From assembly GCF_014653195.1 (NCBI RefSeq), contig NZ_BNAH01000005.1:1-64000 (forward strand): a stretch of DNA of 64,000 bases, read 5' to 3'. This DNA is from Thalassotalea profundi (GTDB lineage Bacteria > Pseudomonadota > Gammaproteobacteria > Enterobacterales > Alteromonadaceae). Below are positions 45,469-55,295 of this stretch, piece after piece. A program made the translations under genes and the position numbers. Below the pieces are notes generated by a model. That model searched no databases and was not told the DNA's origin. It saw only the letters and a list, made by a program, of their open reading frames with translations. Within the stretch, counting starts at the first letter, position 1, and each line of letters opens with the position of its first letter.

Positions 45469-47595
45469 CTAACCAACATTGATTGTTTCTATTTGGTTTT
45501 CTTTAAATTGATTCTTTTTACGTGCAAGTTTTTTTAATGGAGGGCACTTTTCTTCATTAAAATAGGTCACTTGACAATCTAAGCAGTAATGACATTCACG
45601 CATGTTAATCACTCCGTCTGGATTTATTGCTTGGATTTCACATTCTTTAGCACAAGTTTTACAAGGTTGACCACATTCAGGGCGACGTCTTAACCAGCTA
45701 AATAAACGAATACTATTACTTGTAGATAGCGCGGCTCCTAATGGGCATAAATAACGACAGAAAAACTTACGATTGAAAACGTTGATCACCAGGAGTGATA
45801 TCGCGTAAATAATAAAAGGCCATTCACGATCAAACTTAAGTAAAAACGTGGTTTTAAATGGTTCTATTTCAGCAAATTGTTCAGCGGTAGCTAATGACTC
45901 CATAGACAAACCGAATAAGCCTAATAAAATTAGGTATTTAATTGCCCATAAACGCTCGTGAACCGCCCAAGGTAGCTCAAATTGAGGTATTTTGATGTAG
46001 CGTGCAAAGACGTTAATTAATTCTTGTAATGCGCCAAATGGGCATAACCAACCACAATATACAGCTCTACCCCATAAAATCATGGTAACGGCTGCTGCTC
46101 CCCATAAAATAAAGATCACAGGATCGAGTAAGAATAAATCCCATGAAAAATCGGACATGAAAGCTTGTAGAAAAGTAAACACATTGACTACTGATAACTG
46201 GCCGCCCCAAGACCAACCAATAAAGACTACTGTGACAATTAAAAATGCATGTCGGAAGTTATGCATAAAAGTAGGATGGCGAACAATTATGTCTTGCAGA
46301 AACAATACGACTAACAAGATAGCAAGTAAGATAAATAGGATAGTTACTTCTAAGTTCTTGTCTTGCCAAACTTGTTGAGTCAATGTTAATTCAGGCTCTG
46401 GTGCAATATATGGTGGACGATACACGTAATTGTCTAAAGCATCATAACTGCCTTTGAAACTTGTAAATGTACTGTCAATTGCTCCTATCTGACGGCGCAC
46501 TAAAAATTCAAGTTGCCAAGTGACACCAGGATTAAACTCGTGATGATCTCGAATAGTAAATAAGGACATCTCTTTAAAATGTGGAGCCCCTTCAATATAT
46601 ATGTCAGTAAGACGGTTATGATCTAGATCTCTAAAGGAGATAGCTGTTTCATTTTGTAAAACTTGTATACGGTCAAAAATACCACCGCGTACGTATCCAG
46701 AGCCCTTAAATGAGTATCCATTACCAAATAAGGCAATAGCATGTTCTCCTGGTTGTAACTTATTTATTAACCATTGATATTCTGAATCACCAAGTAAGTT
46801 TCGACCAACATTTGGCAGATCAATTTGAGCGAAGTATATATCAGCAAACATATCGCTTTTCTGCTCAGGCTTGGCTTCTTCTATATGTTCGGCTTCGGTA
46901 CCAATAAATGCTTCATCTACTGTTTTTCGATCAAGGTATAATCGGCGGATAGATCCGTCGCCCACTAAAGTTTGCCATGATGACTTTTCAAATACATCCG
47001 GTAATACTACTGCCATTGGTTGCTTAATAGAGTCGCTTTTACTGATAATGCCTAATGATCGTGCTACTTTGGTTGCTGCTTTTGTTATAGCAACATTCAT
47101 TACCATTACTGTTACTGTGGCACCAGAAAGCCCATCAATATGAATGATACCGTCTTGTTTATTGCCACCGACTTTTAATCTATCGCTTACTTTTAAGTTT
47201 TCGTATTGATTGGCAAATGTATGTAATTTTGTTTCTGGAATTCCCGCAAGAATAATAGGTTCATGGTGTTCAAGTACTCTTGCACCTAAGTACACTCCGC
47301 TAGGACTTATTGCGACGAGCATGTTTACTGGTTCACCAGAATAAGCTGGAATTTTTGCTATATCATTGGTTTCAAAGGCATAGCCGATAACGTTTTCATC
47401 CTTGTAGATTGTCCAAATTAATGGATCCCCTTGTTTTTCACTTACTAAGGTTGCCTGTGGAAATATTTCATGGATAAGTGGTAAGGGCTCTTTAGGGGGG
47501 CTAACGAAAAGAGCTTGCGCAGGAAAGATTACAGCTAATAAAAAAACTGTGAATGTAATATAAAAATTTAATTTATTTTTCAGTACGTTGAACAT
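45469..47595 (-). CDS. nosR: NosR, flavin and iron-sulfur protein for N2O reduction
   Basis: Inner-membrane protein thought to carry electrons to NosZ and needed for its expression. Order over 708 residues: signal/membrane helix, periplasmic FMN-binding domain with the flavinylation motif LSGATVT (about 154-160), then five or so membrane helices bearing two poly-Cys turns (CGWLCPFGALQE, CRYLCPLGAALS), and a cytoplasmic tail with ferredoxin-like clusters (CGQPCKTCAKEC, CHYCLDCQ). The N-terminal leader ends near ALFVSPPKE. First gene of nosRZ, with a FNR-type box upstream. Confidence 0.96.
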   Translation of the reverse strand: MFNVLKNKLNFYITFTVFLLAVIFPAQALFVSPPKEPLPLIHEIFPQATLVSEKQGDPLIWTIYKDENVIGYAFETNDIAKIPAYSGEPVNMLVAISPSGVYLGARVLEHHEPIILAGIPETKLHTFANQYENLKVSDRLKVGGNKQDGIIHIDGLSGATVTVMVMNVAITKAATKVARSLGIISKSDSIKQPMAVVLPDVFEKSSWQTLVGDGSIRRLYLDRKTVDEAFIGTEAEHIEEAKPEQKSDMFADIYFAQIDLPNVGRNLLGDSEYQWLINKLQPGEHAIALFGNGYSFKGSGYVRGGIFDRIQVLQNETAISFRDLDHNRLTDIYIEGAPHFKEMSLFTIRDHHEFNPGVTWQLEFLVRRQIGAIDSTFTSFKGSYDALDNYVYRPPYIAPEPELTLTQQVWQDKNLEVTILFILLAILLVVLFLQDIIVRHPTFMHNFRHAFLIVTVVFIGWSWGGQLSVVNVFTFLQAFMSDFSWDLFLLDPVIFILWGAAAVTMILWGRAVYCGWLCPFGALQELINVFARYIKIPQFELPWAVHERLWAIKYLILLGLFGLSMESLATAEQFAEIEPFKTTFLLKFDREWPFIIYAISLLVINVFNRKFFCRYLCPLGAALSTSNSIRLFSWLRRRPECGQPCKTCAKECEIQAINPDGVINMRECHYCLDCQVTYFNEEKCPPLKKLARKKNQFKENQIETINVG

Positions 47596-47690
47596 TAAAC
47601 TCGACGACCTTACTATAGTTTGTTGCTATGCAAAAAATGAGCAACTGCGACAATATGTCACACATAGTACACTTTCGTCAGGTTCGCCTT

Positions 47691-47704
47691 ATGATCTCGA
47701 TCAA
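47691..47704. promoter_or_regulatory. FNR/DNR-type box upstream of nosR
   Basis: ATGATctcgATCAA on the plus strand, TTGATcgagATCAT on the minus strand, matches the FNR consensus in 9 of 10 positions. It is centred about 102 bases before the nosR ATG. This would give oxygen- or NO-responsive control of nosRZ. Confidence 0.55.
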
Positions 47705-47749
47705 ACAATGAGTAAAAGCGATTAAATGGCAGTGAAAAATAGGGGATTG

Positions 47750-47788
47750 AATAAAAATAAAGCGCTACTAATGGGATAGTAACGCTTT
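47750..47788 (-). terminator. Terminator after the yebC-family gene
   Basis: On the minus strand AAAGCGTTACTA pairs with TAGTAGCGCTTT (one mismatch), followed by ATTTTTATT. It lies 31 bases after the stop of the YebC-family gene. Confidence 0.7.
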
Positions 47789-47818
47789 GTTGTAGGTTGT
47801 TTTAAGGAAAGTATTTAC

Positions 47819-48547
47819 TTACTCTTCTGGTAACTCAGCATTATGATAAACGTTTTGTACGTCGTCACAATCTTCTAACATAGCTAAGAATTTCTCGAAA
47901 TTAGCGATATCTTCTTCAGCAGTTATTGCTGTATATGTTTGTGGTACCCAAGTAATTTCTTCAACTTCTAGATCATATTCAGGCATTGTTTCTGCAAATG
48001 TGGTTTTTATTTTATAAAATTCAGTATGAGGGGCTTGTACTGTGATAATTCCATCTTCAAGTTCAACGTCTGTTACGTCAATATCTGCCATCATTAAGTT
48101 TTCTAATACAGCTTCATCGTCATCGCCCTTAAATGCGAAAACTGCTTGATGATCAAACATATGAGATACAGTGCCAGATGAGCCTATTTTTGAATGTGTT
48201 TTAGTAAAGCATAAACGAACATCTTTAATTGTTCGGTTACCATTATCTGTTAAGCAATCAATAATCACCATACAATTACCTGGCCCAAAACCTTCGTAAC
48301 GTGCTTCTGAGTAATCTTCGCCGCCGACACCTGATGCTTTTTTAATAGCATTTTCTATAACATGTGTAGGTACTTGGTCTTTTTTGGCTCGATCAATTAA
48401 TCCTCTCAAGGCTAGGTTGCCTTCAGGGTCAACACCACCGTTTTTAGCACAAACGTAAATTGCTTTTCCGTATTTCGAATAAATTTTAGTTTTTGCGCCA
48501 GCAGTTTTGGCCATTGATAATTTTCGGTTTTGGTAAGCTCTGCCCAT
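47819..48547 (-). CDS. YebC/PmpR-family DNA-binding protein
   Basis: A 242-residue member of the YebC/TACO1 family. Members act as transcription regulators or, as shown more recently for some, as translation factors. [28 protein letters not shown] is the family N-terminal signature, and [23 protein letters not shown] (about 84-106) is the second conserved block. It resembles the paralogue group of E. coli YeeN (start MGRxxQ) rather than YebC itself (MAGHSKW). It has its own terminator. Confidence 0.9.
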   Translation of the reverse strand: MGRAYQNRKLSMAKTAGAKTKIYSKYGKAIYVCAKNGGVDPEGNLALRGLIDRAKKDQVPTHVIENAIKKASGVGGEDYSEARYEGFGPGNCMVIIDCLTDNGNRTIKDVRLCFTKTHSKIGSSGTVSHMFDHQAVFAFKGDDDEAVLENLMMADIDVTDVELEDGIITVQAPHTEFYKIKTTFAETMPEYDLEVEEITWVPQTYTAITAEEDIANFEKFLAMLEDCDDVQNVYHNAELPEE

Positions 48548-48789
48548 CTTGAATATGTCTCATATACTTAAATTGTACTTGAGGTGATTTTAACAGTGTA
48601 TATGCCTATTTTTCCAGTCATCAGTTAATTTATCTTTATAACGTATACATATAGGAGGTGAAATGAATGGTTTATAAGTAGTTAATCATAAGTGATAGAG
48701 TGGGGGGAATAAAACGATAATAGCTAACTTAATACGAGTTTGCTTATATTAGGTTTTATATAGCCCCCTTAATTTTATTATTCATTTAA

Positions 48790-48924
48790 CTACCTTTTCT
48801 GTCGTTTTAAATTATTATTCTCTAGCAAAGTACTTGAACTGCTCTCCCAATCTGAAACATCGATATGTTTAAGTTGGTGTAAAAATAAAAAGATATCGTT
48901 AATATTTTTTTTAAGATATTTCAT
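48790..48924 (-). CDS. 44-residue protein downstream of an exported protein
   Basis: Reads MKYLKKNINDIFLFLHQL, then DVSDWESSSSTLLENNN and a basic end (LKRQKR). AAGAGGTAAATATC just before the ATG is a strong ribosome-binding site, and the start is only 12 bases after the stop of the preceding gene. The size, the acidic Trp-containing centre and the basic tail suggest a small cytoplasmic protein. Function unknown. Confidence 0.5.
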   Translation of the reverse strand: MKYLKKNINDIFLFLHQLKHIDVSDWESSSSTLLENNNLKRQKR

Positions 48925-48936
48925 GATATTTACCTC

Positions 48937-49452
48937 TTACTCAGATGCTATAAGTACATCGTTTTCATCATACGATATTGTACTTGCGGTGCTTTTTAAA
49001 TAGTTAATGTTATTTATGATCACAGGATCGTCAGCTAAAAGTAGTGCGGTACTTAAATCTTCTAGTGCACCGTATTCGTCCGCTTTAAAATATTTAACAA
49101 TACCTCTATTACTGTAAGCTAATGCTTTCAACAATTGTGATCTATGGCTTTTTACTTTACTTGTATCAATTGCAGTGATGGCATCGGTACAGGCAACTTC
49201 TGCATCTGCTAAACTATTTGCTTGAAGATACGCTACACATAATCCCATACTTTCATCAAATGAAGATTTAGTGTCAGACATTGATAAAGATTCGATACCG
49301 TTGTGGTAATCACCTTTAATAATTTCATTTGAACCTGCCGCATTTTTAATAATTGCAACAGTAAATTTAGATGACACATCACTTGCTAATGCAGATGCAG
49401 ATAGCAAAGTTGAAACGCCAATAGCAGATACAAGTGTTTTAATTGTTTTCAT
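48937..49452 (-). CDS. Exported protein with TPR-like helices
   Basis: A 171-residue precursor with a signal peptide (MKTIKTLVSAIGVSTLLSASALA). The mature part has repeated helix pairs (GLCVAYLQANSLADAEVACTDAI, LKALAYSNRGIVKYFKADEYGALEDLSTALLLAD) spaced like tetratricopeptide repeats, which bind other proteins. It is clearly a small periplasmic TPR-type protein, but no partner is near. It probably forms a two-gene unit with the 44-residue gene after it. Confidence 0.75.
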   Translation of the reverse strand: MKTIKTLVSAIGVSTLLSASALASDVSSKFTVAIIKNAAGSNEIIKGDYHNGIESLSMSDTKSSFDESMGLCVAYLQANSLADAEVACTDAITAIDTSKVKSHRSQLLKALAYSNRGIVKYFKADEYGALEDLSTALLLADDPVIINNINYLKSTASTISYDENDVLIASE

Positions 49453-49624
49453 GTTTATTCCTCTTTAATTAATGTTACAAGCTTAGTAACAGGTATAACT
49501 TTAAAGAGATGACTATTGGCTGACAAACGATATAAATAGACTTAATAAGTGAAAAAAACTCATTTATTAAGTCTGTGATGATTTGTTCTACTTGGAGTTA
49601 TTACGACTTCAATAGTATAAAATG

Positions 49625-50506
49625 TTAGTTTATTGAAAAAGTTTCAGTAACCCACTCTGCGAATAAAGACAAATCACTACCTTCTTCAATTCTATCGTGT
49701 TGAACTAAATAGTATCGATCATTAGTGACTAATTCATGATCAAAAAGTTTGACTAAAAGCTCTTCGCTAAACCATGCTCTACTCATAGGTAAGGGGACAA
49801 GTGCAATGCCCATTCCTTGTTGAGCTGCACGAGCAACGCCGAACATGCTATCAAATTGAATGATTTGCTTTGGATCAAAATCTAAAATATTGCATCTGTC
49901 GGCCCATTGATGCCAAGACCATGGGCGTGATTGATGCAAAATCAGAGGTACTTGACTTAGCGCGCTATATCCTGAATTAACCCACTTTTTATAGAGTTTT
50001 TTATTACAAGCAGGGACATAACGTATTGGAAAAAGCTCATGTACGATACTTGCGTTAGGTTTGCCATTGGCCAATACTATTGATAAGTCTGATGCTGAGG
50101 ATGATTGAGCTCCGGACTTAATAGTTTCTAATTGTAGATTTATTTCTGGGTTTTTTTCTGCCCATTCACCTAGTTTAGGTACGAACAATTCGCTGGCAAA
50201 AAATTCAGGTAAGCTGATTACAATCGTTTTATTTTGTTGAATATTAGTAAAGTCAGAAATTGTTGACTCTAATTCATTTATTAATGGATTAACGGCATTA
50301 TAAAATTGCTTACCTGCGCTAGTTAAGGCAATAGCACGTGTTTGACGTTCAAAAAGGGATATGCCTAATTGTTCTTCTAGTTGTTTAATTTGATGACTTA
50401 CAGCAGATGGCGTTAAAAATAACTGAGAAGCTGCGTGTTTAAAGCTTAAGCACTTCGCTGCAATACAAAACGAACGTAAGCCACGAATTGGAGTTTGAAT
50501 AGCCAT
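49625..50506 (-). CDS. LysR-family transcriptional regulator
   Basis: 293 residues. N-terminal winged helix-turn-helix (RSFCIAAKCLSFKHAASQLFLTPSAVSHQIKQLEEQLGISLFER, in pieces over about 11-56), then the two-lobed effector domain. The GcvA-like features (LRSF..A....F..AA..L..T..AVS.QI..LE) and W-rich PWSWHQWADRC are typical. The effector and target are unknown. No divergent gene is adjacent on the left, and the gene upstream is 437 bases away. Confidence 0.88.
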   Translation of the reverse strand: MAIQTPIRGLRSFCIAAKCLSFKHAASQLFLTPSAVSHQIKQLEEQLGISLFERQTRAIALTSAGKQFYNAVNPLINELESTISDFTNIQQNKTIVISLPEFFASELFVPKLGEWAEKNPEINLQLETIKSGAQSSSASDLSIVLANGKPNASIVHELFPIRYVPACNKKLYKKWVNSGYSALSQVPLILHQSRPWSWHQWADRCNILDFDPKQIIQFDSMFGVARAAQQGMGIALVPLPMSRAWFSEELLVKLFDHELVTNDRYYLVQHDRIEEGSDLSLFAEWVTETFSIN

Positions 50507-50943
50507 AGAGGATAAAGATATTTCTTATAAAGGAATCTCTTAATTTATTAGCAAATCTTACACCAGAATATTAATCATTGAAAAGTATAGCTTTTATTAT
50601 TTTTTGCTTTAAAAAGGTTCAGCTAGATGCGTTAATTTAGAGCCTGTGCCCTATATTGGTGCATTATTAATTGATAAAAAAACATTGTTAACAGGTTTAA
50701 TTAAACACTAGTAAAAAAATAGGGCGCTCCTATAAAAGTAGCGCCCTTACATTAAAACAATGTCACATGTTGAAATCGGGGGAGATTTCGAAAACAAGTA
50801 CATCATATTGAGTTGACGCTTTGATGACAAACGAGAACTACTCATCTGATGAGTTAATTTAATTAATGTGTTTACTTTTAGAGCATATCTGCAATGTTAA
50901 AGTACTATCTTATAGCCTATGCTTTATTTAAGGGGAGGATTTT
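50507..50943. other. 437-bp gene-free region with hairpins
   Basis: Contains promoters for the LysR gene (minus) and the binding-protein gene (plus). It also holds a minus-strand terminator at 50713-50747, with no known minus-strand gene before it, and two small hairpins (GAAATC/GATTTC near 50774-50791, ACTCATC/GATGAGT near 50839-50853). See the sRNA finding. Confidence 0.45.
50713..50747 (-). terminator. Minus-strand terminator of an unseen transcript
   Basis: On the minus strand AGGGCGCT and AGCGCCCT form an 8-bp stem with an 11-base loop, followed by ATTTTTTTAC. No annotated minus-strand gene lies within the 200 bases before it. Confidence 0.65.
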
Positions 50944-51672
50944 ATGAAAAAATTCTTTTTACTTTTTTCGTTAACTTTCTGTTCTGTAGTGTGTGCTAAA
51001 ACCTTTGTCGTAGGAGTTCAAGATATAGCTTTTTACCCCTTGTATGATTTTCCAAATTCGAGTCACTCTAAAGAGTTATTAGATGCTTTTGCTAAGTCTA
51101 GAGGGTATGAGTTTATTTACCTACCATTGCCAGTAAAGCGGACTAATTATTGGTATGAAGAACATGCAATCGACTTTAAGTATCCTGATAGTGTGAGATG
51201 GATTGGCGATCGTAGTGTATACAAACAGCTTAAGTTTAGTGTTCCTGCGGTTAAGTTAGTAGCGGGAACTGTTGTCAAGGCTGAGAACAGGGGAAAACAA
51301 CGCTTAGAAATTAAAACACTTGGAACTGTGCTTGGATTTCATGCAACTATGTGGCTGGACTTAATCGACAGTGGTAATACTAAGTTAGTTGAGAGTACAT
51401 CACCATTAAATATAGTTAAACAGGTGTTATATGGTCATATAGATGCAACAAATATTGAGCCGAGTGTCGTTAATTATTATTTAGCCTTAATGGGAAAAGA
51501 AAACGGGTTAATAATAGATAAAGCACTACCCTATGAAATATATTCGTATCAGTTATCTACAATTGAATATGAAGATGTATTGCTTGAATTTAATCAGTTT
51601 ATTAAGAGTAACCAGGAGTTTTTAGAACTTCTACGTAAAAAATATAACTTAACGGATATTCGAGAGTATTAA
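50944..51672 (+). CDS. Periplasmic substrate-binding-like protein
   Basis: A 242-residue precursor with a signal peptide (MKKFFLLFSLTFCSVVCA). The mature part FVVGVQDIAFYPLYDF, KELLDAFAKSRGYEFIYLPLPVKR and, later, GHIDATNIEPSVVNYYLA follow the family-3 solute-binding fold. There is no permease or ATPase beside it. Orphan members in Alteromonadales are common; they may feed a sensor or be enzymes. GGGGAGGATTTT is a strong ribosome-binding site. Confidence 0.8.
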   Translation: MKKFFLLFSLTFCSVVCAKTFVVGVQDIAFYPLYDFPNSSHSKELLDAFAKSRGYEFIYLPLPVKRTNYWYEEHAIDFKYPDSVRWIGDRSVYKQLKFSVPAVKLVAGTVVKAENRGKQRLEIKTLGTVLGFHATMWLDLIDSGNTKLVESTSPLNIVKQVLYGHIDATNIEPSVVNYYLALMGKENGLIIDKALPYEIYSYQLSTIEYEDVLLEFNQFIKSNQEFLELLRKKYNLTDIREY

Positions 51673-51837
51673 TTATGAACGGTTATTTAGGCTTAGATAG
51701 CACTCAACATTATTTCCTATATCATTTAAATGTAAAAAATATTTAATATTAGCGGAAAGTCGCATCTACTTTAGCATTGACATCCGCTATAATGCGCGCC
51801 ATTAAAATAGCTACCCCAAATTCCGAGTAGAACCCTT

Positions 51838-53079
51838 ATGGTTGATTATTTTTTAATTGCGCTTGCCGTTGTCGCTTTATTGTCTATTGTTTTTGAAGAA
51901 GTTACACATATTAATAAAGCAAAAAGCACCTTGTTTTTTGGCTGTATTGCGTGGATAACCCTCTTTATTTCACGTGGTGCAAGTCAGAATGAGTTTATTA
52001 ATCATCAGCTTGAAGAAAATTTACTTGAAATAGCGGTTTTATGGTTGTTTTTAATGTCGACTATGACTTTTGTTGCTTATTTGAATGCTAAGGGAGTCAT
52101 TCAAATGGCAGTTCAGCGTTTGTTTCCACAAAAGTCCCATGTTGCCGTGATTATGTTTTTGGTGGCTATTTTTTCACTCATACTTTCAGCTATTTGTGAT
52201 AACGTTACAGCGACACTAGTGTCATTAACTCTAGTGCAAACTTTCAATATATCGCGCAGGGTAAGGCTACGTATGGCCATCATAGTAGTTTTTGCGGTCA
52301 ATTCTGGTGGTGTGGCATTAATTACCGGTGACGTAACTACCTTAATGATATACCTAGATGGGCATGTTCAAATGTCGCAATTATTTTTCTTGCTAATTCC
52401 GGCGACAGTGAGCGTATTATTTTTGACAACTATATTGTCAATTGGCTTAAAAGGAACGATAAGTACAACGCCTGCCGCACGTAATTATGAAACTGTTGAC
52501 TTACTTGTTGCCTTGATATTTTTTAGTACTATATTATCAACCATGTTATTAAATGTAGCCTTTGGTATTCCGCCTGTACTGACATTTTTAAGTGGTTTAT
52601 CAGTCATGTTTTTAGTTGGTACTGTCTACCGTAACGACAAGCAAGAGAGTGAGATTTTAGAGTATATTCGTCAAATAGAATATGACACTCTGTTATTTTT
52701 CTTAGGCATTTTGTTGCTTGTTGGTATGCTAAAAGAAATTGGTGTTTTACATTTAGTGACAGAAATTTACGCACAAATTAACCCAACATATTCAAACTAT
52801 TTTGCTGGTATAGCTTCTGCAATACTAGATAATGTTCCACTAACGGCAGCCCTATTGAAAGCTGAACCTGTATTATCAGCAACACATTGGCTTGGATTAA
52901 CTTATGCGGTAGGTGTTGGCGGTTCGTTACTCGTTATAGGTTCTGCTGCGGGGATTATTGCAATGAGTAAAATGAAAGAAATGACTTTTATGACTTACTC
53001 TCGTTATATACCGGCATTATTAGCTGCATACACTGTAGGCTATGTAATAACGATAAATTTAGCGGACTATATTTTATAA
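51838..53079 (+). CDS. nhaD: Na+/H+ antiporter NhaD
   Basis: Inner-membrane antiporter of the ion-transporter superfamily, important at high salt and alkaline pH. 413 residues with about 12 helices. Conserved features include CDNVTATLVSLTL (about 121-133), NSGGVALITGDVTTLMIY (about 155-172), LDNVPLTAALL (about 328-338) and VGGSLLVIGSAAGI (about 358-371). TATAAT at 51788-51793 is a possible -10 box. Confidence 0.93.
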   Translation: MVDYFLIALAVVALLSIVFEEVTHINKAKSTLFFGCIAWITLFISRGASQNEFINHQLEENLLEIAVLWLFLMSTMTFVAYLNAKGVIQMAVQRLFPQKSHVAVIMFLVAIFSLILSAICDNVTATLVSLTLVQTFNISRRVRLRMAIIVVFAVNSGGVALITGDVTTLMIYLDGHVQMSQLFFLLIPATVSVLFLTTILSIGLKGTISTTPAARNYETVDLLVALIFFSTILSTMLLNVAFGIPPVLTFLSGLSVMFLVGTVYRNDKQESEILEYIRQIEYDTLLFFLGILLLVGMLKEIGVLHLVTEIYAQINPTYSNYFAGIASAILDNVPLTAALLKAEPVLSATHWLGLTYAVGVGGSLLVIGSAAGIIAMSKMKEMTFMTYSRYIPALLAAYTVGYVITINLADYIL

Positions 53080-53151
53080 AAAGTAAGTAATAATAAAGTA
53101 CAATTACATCGTAGTTTGCTTATTAATAGTTGATAGTTATGCAAACTTTAA

Positions 53152-55295
53152 TTATGTATTGAGTTTGCTTTGTAGTAGCTCAAGAAATAATTCAAATCGT
53201 ACGGGGTGACTAAAAAGATAGCCCTGAACCGAATTACAGGCATTATCTTTAAGGAAACTGAGTTGTTCTTTGGTTTCCACACCTTCTGCAGTAACGCCTA
53301 AGTTTAGATTATGAGCCATGGCGATTACTGCTCTGACTATTGCTTTATCATTGTCATCTACCACAATATCTTTAACAAAAGATTGATCTATCTTCACAAA
53401 ATCAAGTGGTAGTTTTTTTAAATAAGACAATGAACTATAACCTGTACCAAAATCATCTACAGAGACACTCATACCTATTGCTCTTACCTTACTGAGCAAC
53501 CTTTCTGCAATTTTATAATCATGAACAAGTACGCCCTCAGTAACTTCTAATTCTAGTAAACTAGGATCTATTTTGTGCTTTTTGATACAGCGATGAATGT
53601 AGGAAAATAGGGATTCTTCAAGTACCTGTGTTGGGCAAAGGTTTATTGATATTTTGATTTTAAAATCTAGTTCAGATAGTTTTTTTAGTAATAAACACAC
53701 TGAATTGATAACCCAATGTCCTATGGTGTTAATTAATTCACTTTTTTCAGCGATAGGAATAAATTTATCAGGAAAAATAAGGCCTTTTTTAGGGTGGTTC
53801 CAACGTATTAGTGCTTCAGCTTTCAATATTTTATTACGTTCTAAGTCAATTATTGGCTGTAGGTATAATTCAAATTCATTATTTTCAATGGCTTTACGCA
53901 GATCATGCTCTATCGCGACGACTTGCAGAGAAGCATCTTTAATAGCTTGTGAATAAAATTGTAGAGAGTTTTTATTTCTAGCTTTTCCACTATAAACGCT
54001 TAAATCAACAAATTTCATTAAATCTTCTACATTCTCTGCGTCGTTCGGGAAACTAGCGGCACCAATACTAACGCTAATATTAAAGTGATCAGACTTACTG
54101 GTATTAAAAGGTAAATTCACACTATCAATAATACGCTCAATAATAAGTTTACAACTTTCTTGATTGTCGATATTGGCTAGAATTACTGCGAATTCATCAC
54201 CACCTACACGAGCTATATAATCTGTCTTTTTTAAATTTGCTTTTATGCGCTTACTTAAGTCGACTAAAAGTTTGTCACCTTCTTCATGGCCAAAGTATTC
54301 GTTATGACTTCTGAACTCGTTGATATCAACGTAAAGTAAATAGAAAGGAGTCTTTTCTGTTGTTTTCTGCTCAAGCGTTTGCCAAAAACCAAAGCGATTG
54401 GGTAGTTTTGTGAGTATAGTATGTCATGTAGTGCCAGTTGCTCATTTCGCTGAACTAAATACTTAACATTACTGATATCATTAGCGAAAAAAATCCAATT
54501 TTTAATTTCATTGAATTCATTGGTTACTGGGTATACGGCTATTTTTAACCATTTTAAAGTTGAAGGGGGGAGTATCCAACAAAGCTCACCATCCCAACTG
54601 CTTTTAGTCGACATAATGCGATCAAACTCAGGTAATTGGTTTTGCATTAAAGACAGAATGATATCAATGGGTTTCTTAACTTCACTTATTGGTAAGTATT
54701 GTTGATCAAAAAGAGATTTTGTTGCTGTATTTTCAATAATAGTTTTTAATTTTTTATTGGTAATGACTACGGCAAATCCAGCATTTTCAATGGCTTTTGT
54801 TAAGGCTATAAGAATGTCATTTTGTTTGGTCGGTTTTTTTAAAATTGTCAGAATTCTATTATGTAGGTATTGATTTTGTTCTACTAATCGATCGTTTGAT
54901 AGTAACATTTCGCGCGCTGATTGTAGGGTAGTTTGACGAAACTTAAATTCATTGGATTGATTGATTATTAACAATAAGTTTTCATTTTCTTGCTTTATGG
55001 CTACCGCTTCGAGGTGTAATTGATTATGGTGAGCGGTGACTTCAGTCCAAAAGCCTGAACGGATACTGCCGTTACTGCTAGCATTCCATACTTGCTTAGC
55101 ATCAAATAAAAAGTCATATAAAAAAGCGATATTATCATCGAGAATAAATGGGGAGTCTGAACTAAGTTGTGGTAAAAGCTCTTTTGCCCAATCAGCTTCA
55201 CCTGCAACTAACTTAACTGTATCAGTTTTATAGTCTACTACCTCAAGAACAATTTGTTCTAGGGCGTTCAGAAGATTGTTAAGTAAGGTGCTCAT
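53152..55295 (-). pseudogene. PAS-GGDEF-EAL protein, disrupted by a 5-bp duplication
   Basis: A cyclic-di-GMP signalling protein now in two frames. The first part (ATG 55295, after GAAGGT) has a helical N-terminus and a PAS-like domain. The frame leaves the domain order at a repeat AGTAT-AGTAT (54413-54422 on the plus strand). Removing one 5-base unit restores LALHDILTKLPNRFGFW and continues through a GGDEF domain with ARVGGDEFAVILANI. It then joins the second open part (to 53152) with a complete EAL domain: EALIRWNHP, NLCPTQ, DDFGTGYSSLSYLKKLP, KIDQSFVKDI, EGVET. GGDEF and EAL motifs look intact, so the repaired protein could make and degrade c-di-GMP. The EAL half has its own ATG at 54120. 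Confidence 0.87.
54413..54422. repeat. Tandem AGTAT duplication causing the frameshift
   Basis: AGTAT occurs twice without interval. Without the second copy the GGDEF-protein frame is continuous. Confidence 0.9.

Noticed and set aside
51788..51837. Riboswitch in the nhaD leader
   Set aside because: The leader is only about 45 bases after the TATAAT and has no convincing structure.
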